The notes: a model not told the origin generated them from the letters alone. Shown: positions 16,103 to 25,464, numbered from the stretch's first letter. The stretch is 64,000 nt of DNA from Methanoplanus limicola DSM 2279 (GCF_000243255.1 NZ_CM001436.1:62692-126691); one strand, 5' to 3'. A program made the numbers and translations.

Positions 16103-17475
16103 AATATTCTGATATCGAAAACAGTATACTTCAAAAGATCAGGCCAAAGCAGGAAGAGAGGGAGAGGGTTGAATCCGTAGCCCTGGAGCTGCTTGCCGAA
16201 GTTGACAGGAGCGAATATGCAACCGGGATGGTCGTAGGATCAATTGCACGCGACACCTGGGTATCAGGAGACCGGGATCTTGATGTATTCATGCTTTTTG
16301 ACCCCTCTGTCACAAGAGAAGACCTTGAGAAGAAAGGCCTTTCCCTGGCAAAAGAGATCACAGAGAAATTCGGCGCAGTTCCGGTTGAAAAATATGCTGA
16401 ACACCCCTACATCAATACAAATATCAAAGGATTTGACATCGATCTCGTCCCGTGCTACAGCATCAGATCAGCAGCAAACATCCTCAGCGCGGTTGACAGG
16501 ACCCCTTTTCATACACGATACATTAAAGAGAAAGTGACCGGCCTTACAGATGACATCCTCCTTGCCAAACGGTTTGCAAAATCATGTGGAGTGTACGGCT
16601 CAGACCATATGACAGAAGGGTTTGCAGGATATCTCTGTGAACTTCTTGTTTACCATTACGGCGGGTTTAAAGAACTCATCAGAGCCGCGGCATCCGAATG
16701 GAAACCGGGCCTGATAATCGATATTGAGGAACACAGGACAAAAGATTTTGATGAACCGCTGACCGTCGTTGATCCTGTTGATCCTGGAAGAAATGTTGCA
16801 GCGTCGCTCTCGGCATCAAAGATGGCCGAGTTCTCAGAATATTCAAGAGGGTACCTCGAAAAACCATCAGAAATCTTTTTTGAACTCCGGGAAAAAAAAT
16901 ACCTTACAAAAGAGGAATATAAGGAAATACTTGCAGAAAGAGGCACATACATCTATTCAGTTGTCTTTAAAACACCAAATGCAATTCCTGACATTATAGT
17001 GCCGCAGCTCAGAAAGAGTGTATCCGGCATTGAGGAGATGCTTGAAAGAAACGGATTTGCAGTTAACAGATACAGCGAATTTATGGGAGAGGAAAACTGC
17101 ATACTTCTCTTTGAACTTTTAAATGATAATCTGCCCGGAATAATAAAGCGGGAAGGTCCGCCGCTGTGGAACAGAGCAAATGCAGAAAAATTTTTCCATA
17201 AACATCTTGACAGCACCAGTTCAGGCCCTTATATTGAAAATGCAAGATATTATGTGGAGATTGAAAGGAAGTACAGAAATGCCGGAGAGATTCTGAATTC
17301 ACCGGAAGTTCTCCAGTCAGGGCTTGGCAAACATGTCAGAAGGTCCATAAATAACGGATATGATGTATTTTCCGGAGATGCCTGCTACAGTGATGAATTT
17401 TCAGGATTTCTGCATGATTTTTTCAGGAAATACTCACCATTTGCAGAAATTTATACTGATGTAAACAGCAGATAA
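16099..17475 (+). CDS. cca: CCA tRNA nucleotidyltransferase, archaeal class I
   Basis: A 458-aa enzyme that adds or repairs the CCA end of tRNA. The nucleotidyltransferase motif GSIARDTWVSGDRDLDVFML carries the GS, RxT and DxD elements of class I enzymes; further motifs (FDIDLVPCY, AKRFAKSCGVYGSD) follow in family order, and the length is usual. Translation begins at TTG 16099-16101, four bases overlapping the thpR stop, with a ggaggt Shine-Dalgarno at 16087-16092. Confidence 0.93.
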   Translation: MKYSDIENSILQKIRPKQEERERVESVALELLAEVDRSEYATGMVVGSIARDTWVSGDRDLDVFMLFDPSVTREDLEKKGLSLAKEITEKFGAVPVEKYAEHPYINTNIKGFDIDLVPCYSIRSAANILSAVDRTPFHTRYIKEKVTGLTDDILLAKRFAKSCGVYGSDHMTEGFAGYLCELLVYHYGGFKELIRAAASEWKPGLIIDIEEHRTKDFDEPLTVVDPVDPGRNVAASLSASKMAEFSEYSRGYLEKPSEIFFELREKKYLTKEEYKEILAERGTYIYSVVFKTPNAIPDIIVPQLRKSVSGIEEMLERNGFAVNRYSEFMGEENCILLFELLNDNLPGIIKREGPPLWNRANAEKFFHKHLDSTSSGPYIENARYYVEIERKYRNAGEILNSPEVLQSGLGKHVRRSINNGYDVFSGDACYSDEFSGFLHDFFRKYSPFAEIYTDVNSR

Positions 17476-17977
17476 ACCTTATAAAATATTTTCAGAATAA
17501 ACAGCCAGATTGCCGTGTCAGCATCATCTGCCGCCCATAACACAATTTTTCCGGAATTAACATTTATCCGGACGTTTTCAGACCACATCTAAATTAATAT
17601 TACCATTATCATTATTATACCTGAATTTTAACCTGCAAAAAGAAATCTACTTCACAGTGCCGCTTTCCGGGATACAGCAGACTCCAAAAATATATTTCTC
17701 ACATTCGGAACTGCCTGAAAATATTACGGATATTACAGATCCATAACGGAAAGTACAATATTACATCGCAGGACCATAACGGAAAATAATCCCGTAAAAT
17801 AATCCGTGGTTGAGATAAAGAGACACCCACCAGAAAAGTATATACTATTTTGAAATAATATATAGAGCTGAAAAGAACATAACAGAGAATAACAGGATTT
17901 CCTAAAAACCAATCCGGAAATGAAGATGAGTTTTAGAATTCCAATGATGAGATATTCAGTTAAACGGTGAAAAATGC
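17476..17977. other. 502-base intergenic region before the PhoU gene
   Basis: No gene is convincing here. A near-perfect dyad (tatatactattt-tg-aaataatatata, 17839-17864, 11 of 12 positions paired) and two imperfect copies of a ccataacggaaa word (about 17742 and 17770) are the only structures seen. The dyad may be a promoter or operator element for the phoU-glnA side. Confidence 0.4.
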
Positions 17978-18985
17978 ATGGAAATAAGAAAAGTACAGAT
18001 AACAGGCGGATCCTCCTATATAGTCTCTCTGCCAAAAGAGTGGATCAGAGAATCAGACATTAAAAAAAATGACCCTCTCGGACTTATAGTTCAGCCGGAC
18101 GGAACCCTCACAATAACTCCAAGACTCTCAGGCAAGACGGCAGAGAGAGAAAAAGAGTTCAATATGAAGGAGATCAGAGATCCGGATGTACTCTACAGAC
18201 TACTTATAGGCGCTTATGTTACCGGATATAACCGGATAATAATAAAAGCTCAGACAAGACTCCCATCTTTTGCCCACAGAGTCGTCAGAATGTTCATCCA
18301 GGTCTCAATAGGTCAGGAGGTATCGGAAGAGACAGAGAGAACAATTGTGATTAAAGACCTCTTAAATCCCGGAGAGATGCCATTTGAAAACATAATATCA
18401 AGAATGATCGTCATCATTGAAGGAATGACAAAAGATTCACTCTTCGCATTAAAAACCCGTGACAGCGAACTTACGGATGACATAATCCTGAGAGACAGAG
18501 ATATAAACAGACTGTACTGGCTGATCTCAAGGCAGTACAACCTCCTCTTAAAAAACGTATCACTTTCAAGAGAAATGGGGATAAATGTGGACAATGCTAT
18601 CCATTATCTCCAGGTATCAAGAGTACTTGAAAGAGTAGGCGATCAGATCGTACACATCGCAGAAAATGTAAAATCACTCCTTTACACCCCTGTTGAAAGA
18701 AAAATGATGGACTCACTCACCCAACTGTCATACGAGTCCATAAATATCCTGAATTCGTCTGTAAAATCCTTCTATAACGAAGATATAAATCTCACAAACA
18801 ATACACTGACAGACATTAAAGAATTCAGAAAAAAATGCGATAAAATATCCTATGATTTATTTGATACAAACAAACCGGGAATTGTTCCTTTTGCATACAT
18901 AATTGAAAACTTCAAGAGAGTGAGCGAGTACTCAGGAGTAATATGCGAAACATCCATTAATTATTACGTAATGAACTCAGAATAA
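17978..18985 (+). CDS. AbrB-like/PhoU-domain regulatory protein
   Basis: A 335-aa protein. Residues 1-50 (MEIRKVQITGGSSYIVSLPKEWI) form a SpoVT/AbrB-type swapped-hairpin DNA-binding domain; the rest is helical with PhoU-like segments (RVLERVGDQIVHIAENVKSL near residue 215). Archaeal proteins of this kind are annotated as phosphate-uptake regulators. A ggtga Shine-Dalgarno lies seven bases before the ATG. It stands 114 bases before glnA in the same direction, so a role in nitrogen rather than phosphate control is possible, but no pst transporter or other phosphate gene is nearby to decide. Confidence 0.8.
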   Translation: MEIRKVQITGGSSYIVSLPKEWIRESDIKKNDPLGLIVQPDGTLTITPRLSGKTAEREKEFNMKEIRDPDVLYRLLIGAYVTGYNRIIIKAQTRLPSFAHRVVRMFIQVSIGQEVSEETERTIVIKDLLNPGEMPFENIISRMIVIIEGMTKDSLFALKTRDSELTDDIILRDRDINRLYWLISRQYNLLLKNVSLSREMGINVDNAIHYLQVSRVLERVGDQIVHIAENVKSLLYTPVERKMMDSLTQLSYESINILNSSVKSFYNEDINLTNNTLTDIKEFRKKCDKISYDLFDTNKPGIVPFAYIIENFKRVSEYSGVICETSINYYVMNSE

Positions 18986-19067
18986 CAGATAAACAGATAA
19001 ATTTACCCCACAATCAAATATATAATTCTATATAGATCATATTTGAACTAAATTGGGATCCAAGATA

Positions 19068-19081
19068 GTTATAAATATACC
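19068..19081 (+). promoter_or_regulatory. TATA box of glnA overlapping a degenerate NrpR half-palindrome
   Basis: The sequence gtta-taaata-tacc differs by one base from the GGTA-N6-TACC operator of NrpR and overlaps the TATA-like tataaata. Its centre is about 26 bases before the glnA ATG at 19100, so the transcript is probably leaderless and a repressor here would block TBP. The operator reading is tentative; the TATA reading is stronger. Confidence 0.4.
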
Positions 19082-19099
19082 TTTTTTCAAGTAATAATC

Positions 19100-20422
19100 A
19101 TGTCAGAAATATCCAGAATGCTGGAAAGGATAGAGAAAGACAAAGTCAAATTTATCAGACTTCAGTTTTCAGACATCCAGGGCCAGATAAAAAATGTCGC
19201 CATACCTGCAATGCAGGCCGAAAAAGCACTAACACAGGGAATATCCTTTGATGGTTCCTCAATAGAAGGGTTCGCACGTATTGAAGAATCAGATATGCTG
19301 CTTAAGCCGGACCACACCACATACGCAGTCCTCCCCTGGAGACCGGAAGAGTCACGCGTTGCAAGATTCATCTGCGATGTCTACCGGCCAGACGGTACTC
19401 CGTTTGAAGGTGATCCAAGATACATCCTGAAAAAGACACTCGCAGAAGCAGCAGAGATGGGCTACACATTCAACACAGGTCCGGAACTTGAGTTCTTCCT
19501 GTTTAAGATGATAAACGGAAAACCAAGCATAGAATTTCAGGACCAGGGAGGATATTTTGACCTCGCCCCGACCGACCTTGCAGAGAATGTAAGACGTGAC
19601 ATCATACTGGCACTTACTGAGATGGGCTTTGAAATAGAGGCATCACACCATGAAGTTGCAGAAAGTCAGCACGAGATCGACTTTAAATACGGCGATGCAC
19701 TGAAGACAGCAGATAATGTTGTAACATTCCGTTTTGCAACAAAGACAATTGCACTTCTGAACAACCTGCATGCAACATTCATGGCAAAACCCGTCTATGG
19801 AATAAACGGAAGCGGAATGCATGTAAACTGCTCACTCTTCAAAGACGGCAAAAATGCATTCTTCGATCCTGATACACCAAATCAGCTTTCAAGAGATTCA
19901 CAGCACTTCATTGCAGGCGTACTAAACCACGCAAAGAGTATAACAAGAATTGCAAATCCGACAGTAAACTCCTACAAGCGTCTTGTACCCGGGTATGAAG
20001 CTCCGGTTTACATCGCATGGAGTGCATCCAACAGAACAGCTCTCATCCGCGTCCCGGCACCAAGAGGAAGCTCAACCAGAATAGAACTGCGCAGCCCTGA
20101 CCCAACCTGCAACCCATACCTGACCTTTGCATCCATCCTTGCAGCCGGAATAGAAGGTATAAAGAACGAGATCGAACCTCCGGCAGACGCAAGCAAGAAC
20201 ATCTTCCACATGACGGAAGCAGAGAGGAAGCAGGCACATATTGACACACTGCCAGGTGACCTCATCACATCAAACAGGTACCTTATGGAAGATGACCTGA
20301 TCTGCAGTACATTTGGAGAACACGTCACAGGAGCACTGAATTCAATCGCAGAGATGGAATGGGATTCATACAGAACAACAGTCCACCCATGGGAAGTTGA
20401 ACAGTACCTTACCAGATATTAA
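19100..20422 (+). CDS. glnA: Glutamine synthetase, type I
   Basis: A 440-aa cytoplasmic enzyme that joins ammonium to glutamate with ATP. It has the SFDGSSIEGFARIEESDM N-terminal segment, the EFFLF metal site, GSGMHVNCSLF, the Glu-containing NPTVNSYKRLVPGYEAP stretch and the RIELRSPDPTCNPYL signature. The length is that of the GSI-alpha type found in archaea. It is the core ammonium-assimilation gene of this island, next to two NrpR regulators; with glutamate synthase it forms the GS-GOGAT cycle. Confidence 0.97.
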   Translation: MSEISRMLERIEKDKVKFIRLQFSDIQGQIKNVAIPAMQAEKALTQGISFDGSSIEGFARIEESDMLLKPDHTTYAVLPWRPEESRVARFICDVYRPDGTPFEGDPRYILKKTLAEAAEMGYTFNTGPELEFFLFKMINGKPSIEFQDQGGYFDLAPTDLAENVRRDIILALTEMGFEIEASHHEVAESQHEIDFKYGDALKTADNVVTFRFATKTIALLNNLHATFMAKPVYGINGSGMHVNCSLFKDGKNAFFDPDTPNQLSRDSQHFIAGVLNHAKSITRIANPTVNSYKRLVPGYEAPVYIAWSASNRTALIRVPAPRGSSTRIELRSPDPTCNPYLTFASILAAGIEGIKNEIEPPADASKNIFHMTEAERKQAHIDTLPGDLITSNRYLMEDDLICSTFGEHVTGALNSIAEMEWDSYRTTVHPWEVEQYLTRY

Positions 20423-20731
20423 TTCACAACCTGCTGACAATAACAGACATACATCATAAAAACTATCCAAATCCGGTTCGCCTGCCGGTAATGACAAATA
20501 TTAGCCCCGGAATTCCGGGCAGAATAAATATTTTTCTGCACAGTCAAATCGGAAATATCCCCAGCACAAATCATTACTTTTTTACTTCCAGCCATAAACC
20601 CGGAGTTACCGTGTAAATTTTTTGAATACAGTTATATTAAATCCCGATCAGATCAATTAATTATAGAGAAAAAAAGAATTAAAGGATTATCACAATTTTT
20701 CATCAACAATATAAGGAGCTTTTACTACGCC
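20423..20731. other. Intergenic region between glnA and nrpR
   Basis: A 309-base gap. It holds a G+C-rich palindrome (gccccggaattccgggc, 20504-20520) that may form a hairpin after glnA but is not followed by a strict T-run, and an AT-rich promoter zone near 20634-20645. A Shine-Dalgarno-like aaggag lies near 20712-20717 before the nrpR ATG. Confidence 0.4.
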
Positions 20732-21685
20732 ATGAGTTTTGTACGATCAGAGAGGAAATGTATTGAGATACTGAGGATTTTAAAAGATTATCAGGAACCT
20801 GTCGGAGCAAAGAGGCTCTCAGAACTGATGGCAGCACGGGGATTTGTACTGACAGACAGAGCGGTGCAGTACTACCTGAGTTATCTTGATGAGGCGGGAT
20901 TTACAAAAAAAATAGGTAACCGCGGCCGCGTCCTTACAAAAAACGGGATAGCAGAATCTGAAAATGCCCTTGTAGATGAGAGAGTCGGATTCGTAATATC
21001 AAAGCTTGAAAAACTTGCTTTCCGGAGTAATTTCGACCCGGAAACCTGTACAGGAAACGTTGCATACAACCTGTCCTTTGTCCCTGAAGAGGAGGAAGAA
21101 GGAGTTGCAAAAGCATTTGACGATGTAATCGGGGCAGATTACGGATTTTTTACATCATATAAAATAATTGACAGTGATCCAAGGATACCCAAAGGACACG
21201 TCGGTTTCATTACAGTATGCAGTGTAACAATGGACGGTATCCTGCAGAAGAACGGAATTCCGGTGCATATGGCATTCGGAGGCACAATGAAAATAAGAGA
21301 TAAAATACCTGTCGGTTTTACTGAACTGATCGGTTACAGGGGAACAACAGTGGACCCGCTGATTCTCTTCATAAATTCAGGAATGACTTCAATCAGTGAG
21401 ACCACAAAGAGCGGAAATGGTATAATGCTCGCAAATATACGCGAGATTCCTGAAAGCTCCGAGGATTCAGTGATGTCAATTGCATCCTCAATGCAGAAGG
21501 CAGGATTCAGATTTCCGGTGACAACCGGCTGCGGAGTCATGAACATCAGACCGGACTCCTACAGAACCTCGATTGTGGCATATACCGGAATGAACCTGAT
21601 AGGATGCGGAATTGAGAGAGGATACAATATTAAAACCGAGATCGGTGCCGGAAATATTCCATATTCTAAATTTGAACTTAAATAG
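20732..21685 (+). CDS. nrpR: Nitrogen regulator NrpR, HTH-containing form
   Basis: A 317-aa protein with an N-terminal winged helix (RSERKCIEILRILKDYQEPVG... TDRAVQYYLSYLDEAG, residues 5-55) and one NrpR effector domain (residues about 85-317), including VGFITVCSVTMDGILQKNGIP and the STTVDPL-type FTELIGYRGTTVDPL. NrpR represses nitrogen-assimilation genes and is released by 2-oxoglutarate. Methanocaldococcales-type NrpR has two effector domains in one chain; here the second domain is encoded separately at 22041, as known for Methanosarcina NrpRI/NrpRII. It ends at a TAG followed by an unusually long open frame. Confidence 0.92.
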   Translation: MSFVRSERKCIEILRILKDYQEPVGAKRLSELMAARGFVLTDRAVQYYLSYLDEAGFTKKIGNRGRVLTKNGIAESENALVDERVGFVISKLEKLAFRSNFDPETCTGNVAYNLSFVPEEEEEGVAKAFDDVIGADYGFFTSYKIIDSDPRIPKGHVGFITVCSVTMDGILQKNGIPVHMAFGGTMKIRDKIPVGFTELIGYRGTTVDPLILFINSGMTSISETTKSGNGIMLANIREIPESSEDSVMSIASSMQKAGFRFPVTTGCGVMNIRPDSYRTSIVAYTGMNLIGCGIERGYNIKTEIGAGNIPYSKFELK

Positions 21686-21943
21686 ACCCAAACTTTTCTT
21701 AAGAAACTCCAGAGCCACTCATCTGATGGCATAATCTGCCTGAACCGGCTAACAGGTGAAATATTCCTGTCTCAGGTCGTTTCACCGGAGTGCAGCAATA
21801 TTCTGATTGCACCGCCAGTTATTGGAAATGTTCCACAAAAGGATATAAATCTGCCAATATCTGACCACAATCAGATATGGTATTTCCTGCAATACGCACA
21901 GTCCAGGCATAAGTCTGCTCAGCCCATAACAGAAAAAAAGTAA
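21686..21943 (+). other. 85-codon open frame in phase after the nrpR amber stop
   Basis: After the nrpR TAG (21683-21685) the same frame stays open for 85 codons up to TAA at 21941-21943. The translation (for example GEIFLSQVVSPECSN and ILIAPPVIGNVPQKD) looks protein-like, but no in-frame ATG, GTG or TTG is seen. The NrpR effector domain is already complete at the TAG. It could be chance, a decayed gene, or read-through sequence. I do not call it a gene. Confidence 0.25.
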
Positions 21944-22040
21944 ATTTCCCGGGCCCCAACCGGAAAAATGCCTGAAAATTTATAATCATTCATGTGAATA
22001 ACCGAAAAATATGAATGTCGCCAGGAAATCCGGAAAAAGA

Positions 22041-22790
22041 TCAGTAATCCGACAGGTAATTTATTTTACTGATATCGATCAGACCCTTCATTGACCGGAC
22101 TTCAGCACTCCTGCCGGATTCAATTATTGCCGCAACAGGATTTGTACCGCCTATCATCGCAAAACCCTGGTAATCCGGGGTGACCGGCACACCAAGCAGA
22201 GAAGTATTTGGTGCACCAACATCAAGAACACCTGTAAATCCGGATGAATTCAGTTCCTCAACAACACCAAAGACTGTACTTTCAGCTTCCATATGAAATT
22301 CCCTTATATTTCCGGTGATAGAACCGTTACCGGTTTTTATTACCTCTGTCACCTTTGTATTTCCCTGTGAGATCATTACTGAAATAGGATCTATTGTAGT
22401 ATATTCATATTTCAGCATTGCAGTAAACCGTCTGGGAATCATATTTTCAATTTCGACCATGCCACCACCAATAGGATTTATGGGGATGCCTTTTCTGAGA
22501 AGGAGAGAGTCAAGAGTCATACTGCATATTGTACATATACCGGTTTTACCCTCCGGAATTTTGTACGATTCAATCTCATCACCTTCTTTTAAAAATGAAA
22601 CTCTGTCACTAACTACAAGTCCGGCCCTGAAGGCCTCCCTGAAGATGTCGATCGCAAATTCATAGTCGCCACTCTCAATCAGTGAGAGATTATAAATAAC
22701 TGTACCGGTATTTTCAGCAGGCCTGTACGTGACTTTTGTGGCATTCTCTTCAATTTTATGATTTACAAATTTAAGCGGGGCACTATCCAT
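22041..22790 (-). CDS. NrpR effector-domain protein without HTH (NrpRII type)
   Basis: A 249-aa protein consisting of a single NrpR effector domain (GKTGICTICSMTLDSLLLRKGIP, RRFTAMLKYEYTTIDPISVM), with no DNA-binding domain. In Methanosarcina, NrpRII forms a complex with the HTH-bearing NrpRI and gives it 2-oxoglutarate response. It is convergent with nrpR, the two genes being 355 bases apart tail to tail, so expression can be set separately. The final GFAMIGGTNPVAAIIESG segment is well preserved. Confidence 0.9.
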   Translation of the reverse strand: MDSAPLKFVNHKIEENATKVTYRPAENTGTVIYNLSLIESGDYEFAIDIFREAFRAGLVVSDRVSFLKEGDEIESYKIPEGKTGICTICSMTLDSLLLRKGIPINPIGGGMVEIENMIPRRFTAMLKYEYTTIDPISVMISQGNTKVTEVIKTGNGSITGNIREFHMEAESTVFGVVEELNSSGFTGVLDVGAPNTSLLGVPVTPDYQGFAMIGGTNPVAAIIESGRSAEVRSMKGLIDISKINYLSDY

Positions 22791-22917
22791 ATTATTTCCT
22801 TTTAACTTATGATTCCTATATGATTAACATCTGCTGAATCATCACAGAATTTAGTATAATGCAGAACTTTCCGGAATGAACCGGAAAGTTTGCTTATTAC
22901 TATGAAGTGAACTATAA

Positions 22918-23328
22918 TTATCCCCCTTCAGAACTGTTGTCGCCGCTGACAGCATCACGGCTGCGGCACACACAGCCGTTCCAGATCACGCCCTGCTCGG
23001 TAAGACTGTAGATGATCCAGCGGTATTTCTGCCTCCCGGAAATAAGACCGGCCTTTTTTAAGACATTTAAATGGTATGAGAGTTTGGAATCCGGAAGTTC
23101 AAGCGCGTCCTTTATCGCACACACGCAGAGAGGCCCCCCACTCAGTAGTGCCAGTATCTTAAGGCGCACAGGATCTGTACAGGCTCTGTGCATTACAGCC
23201 TGATTTTCCGAACATCCGTCATCAGGCAGACTTCTCTTAATTCCCTCAATCCCCCCTCTTGCCTCTATTTCCTCAATGATCTCACGTGGGACATCATCAC
23301 CGTAGCTTTCATAATCAGCAGAAGTCAT
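22918..23328 (-). CDS. ArsR-family repressor with CxC cysteines
   Basis: A 136-aa winged-helix regulator. The core RLKILALLSGGPLCVCAIKDALELPDSKLSYHLNVLKKAGL is that of ArsR/SmtB repressors; CVC sits at the alpha-3/4 sensing position and a second CVC lies near the C-terminus. These cysteines could bind metal(loid)s or form a polysulfide link as in BigR/SqrR. The ATG at 23328 is chosen because a TATA-like ttttatatct lies about 27 bases upstream; a TTG at 23349 is the alternative. It is divergent from the YeeE/YedE pair, which it probably represses together with itself. Confidence 0.8.
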   Translation of the reverse strand: MTSADYESYGDDVPREIIEEIEARGGIEGIKRSLPDDGCSENQAVMHRACTDPVRLKILALLSGGPLCVCAIKDALELPDSKLSYHLNVLKKAGLISGRQKYRWIIYSLTEQGVIWNGCVCRSRDAVSGDNSSEGG

Positions 23329-23400
23329 TTCAAAGATGTTAGAAACCAAAAGATATAAAATGTCTGAATACAGAACTACATTTCAAGGATGTTTGAAATG
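23326..23400. promoter_or_regulatory. Two palindromic operator-like sites between arsR and yeeE genes
   Basis: A perfect inverted repeat catttcaa-N6-ttgaaatg lies at 23379-23400. An imperfect copy, catttcaa-N6-tagaaac, lies at 23326-23346 and covers the arsR start. The sites flank the TATA-like box of arsR (23351-23360). The arrangement fits cooperative autoregulation by the ArsR protein. Confidence 0.6.
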
Positions 23401-23484
23401 ACTCCTTAACAGGACAACTCCGGAAAAAATTCCGGTACTGATAAATCAGGCCAAAATATTTATTCAGAAAAGAATAAGGAAAAC

Positions 23485-24012
23485 TTGATCGAAATGCTGG
23501 AAATTCTGACAGCAGAGCAGTGGTCCCCCTACATCGCCGGCGCAGGCATTGGCGTATTAAGCTGGATATCATTTGCTTTTGCAGATAAACCGCTGGGATG
23601 TTCTACTTCATATCTCAGAACATTCGGAATGATAAGAGGTCTGTTCAGAAGAGGAAAAAGAGAAGATAATCCGTACTATGAAAAATTTGCACCAGTCATA
23701 GACTGGCAGGTTATGCTTGTCCTCGGGATAATCATAGGTGCATTCATCTCTGCATGGACATCCGGTGCCTTTACCATATCCATGGTGCCGGATATGTTTG
23801 CGGTCAGATTTGGCGACAACGCTCTTTTAAGAGCAATCTTCGCTGCTGCCGGCGGAATACTTCTTGGATTTGGAGCAAGGTTCGCAGGCGGATGCACAAG
23901 CGGACACGGCATATCCGGGATAACCCAGCTGAACATCACAAGCATTCTTACCGTCATATTCATGTTTGCCGGAGGAATTGCCACGGCGTTCATTATCTAC
24001 GGGGTGACCTGA
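23485..24012 (+). CDS. YeeE/YedE family half-transporter, first subunit
   Basis: A 175-aa membrane protein with about four helices. Conserved cysteine motifs of the DUF395/YeeE family are present: KPLGCSTSYLRT near residue 35 and RFAGGCTSGHGISG near residue 138. Family members such as TsuA move thiosulfate or other reduced sulfur compounds across the membrane through these cysteines. This protein is about half the size of TsuA and is followed two bases later by a second half. Start is TTG 23485 (aagga four bases upstream); ATG 23494 is possible. Confidence 0.85.
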   Translation: MIEMLEILTAEQWSPYIAGAGIGVLSWISFAFADKPLGCSTSYLRTFGMIRGLFRRGKREDNPYYEKFAPVIDWQVMLVLGIIIGAFISAWTSGAFTISMVPDMFAVRFGDNALLRAIFAAAGGILLGFGARFAGGCTSGHGISGITQLNITSILTVIFMFAGGIATAFIIYGVT

Positions 24013-24013
24013 G

Positions 24014-24568
24014 ATGCTGTCGGATTATCACAAAAACAGGACTTTTCAGCTTGCTTTGGGACTGATAACAGGCGTGGCATTTGGAATATTCCTGCAAAAA
24101 GGCGGTGTCACATATTATGATATAATTATGGGTCAGCTGCTTCTGACAGATTTTACGGTTGTCAAACTTATGGTGACCGCAGTTCTTGTCGGTATGCCTG
24201 GTGTTTACCTGCTAATCCATATGGGGGGTGCAAAACTGCATATAAATATCGGTTCTGTATCAACAGTTATAATCGGCGGGCTGATCTTCGGCGCAGGGTT
24301 TGCAGTACTCGGATTATGTCCGGGCACCGTGGCAGGTGCACTGGGACAGGGTTCTGTTGATGCCTTCTTCGGTATAATCGGCATAATGCTTGGAGCAGGA
24401 CTATTTGCACTGATCTATCCTAAGATCAAAGATAATCTCCTGAATTACAGAAAGGTCCAATACACAACCCTTCCGGAGATGCTTGGAATAAAACCTGCAT
24501 ACCTCATAGTAATTATACTGATTCTTGGGGCAGGCTTTATATATGCTCTTGAGAACTTAGGATTATAA
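24014..24568 (+). CDS. YeeE/YedE family half-transporter, second subunit
   Basis: A 184-aa membrane protein with about five helices and the second-half family signature GLCPGTVAGALGQGS near residue 100. It begins one base after the stop of the first half, with ggtga as Shine-Dalgarno inside that gene, so the two are made together and probably form one channel, like the PmpA/PmpB pair of bacteria that is controlled by the sulfide-sensing ArsR-type repressor BigR. The sulfur substrate is not known from the sequence. Confidence 0.85.
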   Translation: MLSDYHKNRTFQLALGLITGVAFGIFLQKGGVTYYDIIMGQLLLTDFTVVKLMVTAVLVGMPGVYLLIHMGGAKLHINIGSVSTVIIGGLIFGAGFAVLGLCPGTVAGALGQGSVDAFFGIIGIMLGAGLFALIYPKIKDNLLNYRKVQYTTLPEMLGIKPAYLIVIILILGAGFIYALENLGL

Positions 24569-24607
24569 TATCTTATAAAGTAAATCTAAAAATTAATGGT
24601 GAAAAAA

Positions 24608-25339
24608 ATGGCTGATGAAATGAGAACAAAACTGGACTATGAAGCGATATCAAAGACACTTATTGACAACCTGCACCTCAGGATTAAACCTGTTGCAGTC
24701 AAATTCGCAAAATCAGAGGATGCAATTCCGGAAAATGTCCCGGAGATTGAAGAGGCTGCAAGACACTGCCAGATGGTTGTCTCGGCAGGCAAGGAAGACA
24801 AAATCTTCTATGCAAAACCTGACAAACACCTCTGCGCAGGCGGTGCATGGGCACTTGGATTAAAAGAGCTTACACCAACACTTCAGAGCGGCGAATTCTA
24901 CTACAAACTTGGAAAGTTTGACACATGGGCTGCATGCAGCAGAACAATATCAAGCATACCACGCATAAAAAATCCTGTGGGAGATGAACCTGTAACCTAC
25001 GCATCACTCTATGCCCCGCTTGACAAAACACCCTTTGACCCTCATGTTGTTGTTGTAATTGCACAGCCGATTGCACTTCTGAAATTTGCACAGTCATCCC
25101 TTTATCATACCGGAGGAAGAATTTATTCAGAATTCTCAGGAATTCAGTCCGTATGTGCTGATGCATGCGCACAGCCTTACATGACAGGAAATTCAAATGT
25201 CTCGCTCGGATGTGACGGTTCAAGGAAGTTTTCAGGAATTGACGATGATCTCATGGTTATGGGAATTCCGGTTGAAAAACTTGACGAGCTTGCGACAGCA
25301 CTTCCAATAATTACCGGAGCTGCCGGGTCAAAGAAATAA
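24608..25339 (+). CDS. DUF169 family protein
   Basis: A 243-aa soluble protein of the DUF169 family, common in methanogens and sulfate reducers, with no established reaction. Conserved Cys residues occur in RHCQMV, HLCAGGAWALGL, WAACSRTI, and the C-terminal SVCADACAQPYMTGNSNVSLGCDGSR stretch; such a pattern could bind metal or a cofactor. The ATG at 24608 is preferred because ggtga stands six bases before it; an ATG at 24596 is in frame. It is third in the operon with the two sulfur transporter halves. A run of seven T at 25347-25353 may end the transcript. Confidence 0.8.
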   Translation: MADEMRTKLDYEAISKTLIDNLHLRIKPVAVKFAKSEDAIPENVPEIEEAARHCQMVVSAGKEDKIFYAKPDKHLCAGGAWALGLKELTPTLQSGEFYYKLGKFDTWAACSRTISSIPRIKNPVGDEPVTYASLYAPLDKTPFDPHVVVVIAQPIALLKFAQSSLYHTGGRIYSEFSGIQSVCADACAQPYMTGNSNVSLGCDGSRKFSGIDDDLMVMGIPVEKLDELATALPIITGAAGSKK

Positions 25340-25464
25340 ATTCAACTTTTTTTAGATCTCTGTCAGGGAACAGAAATCTCAGAACCTGTAAATTATTATT
25401 ATTCTGCCCGATTACAAAACTGCAGAATATCGCGGGCAATGAAAAAAAGTAAAATATCTGATAT

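Noticed and set aside
17733-18035. 100-codon minus-strand frame
   Set aside because: It overlaps the start of the AbrB-PhoU gene, has no family-like motif and covers the palindromic AT-rich region.
20504-20520. GGAATTCC-centred palindrome as NrpR operator
   Set aside because: It lacks the six-base spacer of GGAA-N6-TTCC and lies after glnA, so a hairpin is the simpler reading.
21683-21943. Pyrrolysine insertion in NrpR
   Set aside because: The NrpR domain is complete before the TAG, and pyrrolysine systems are not expected in this order; kept only as an open-frame observation.
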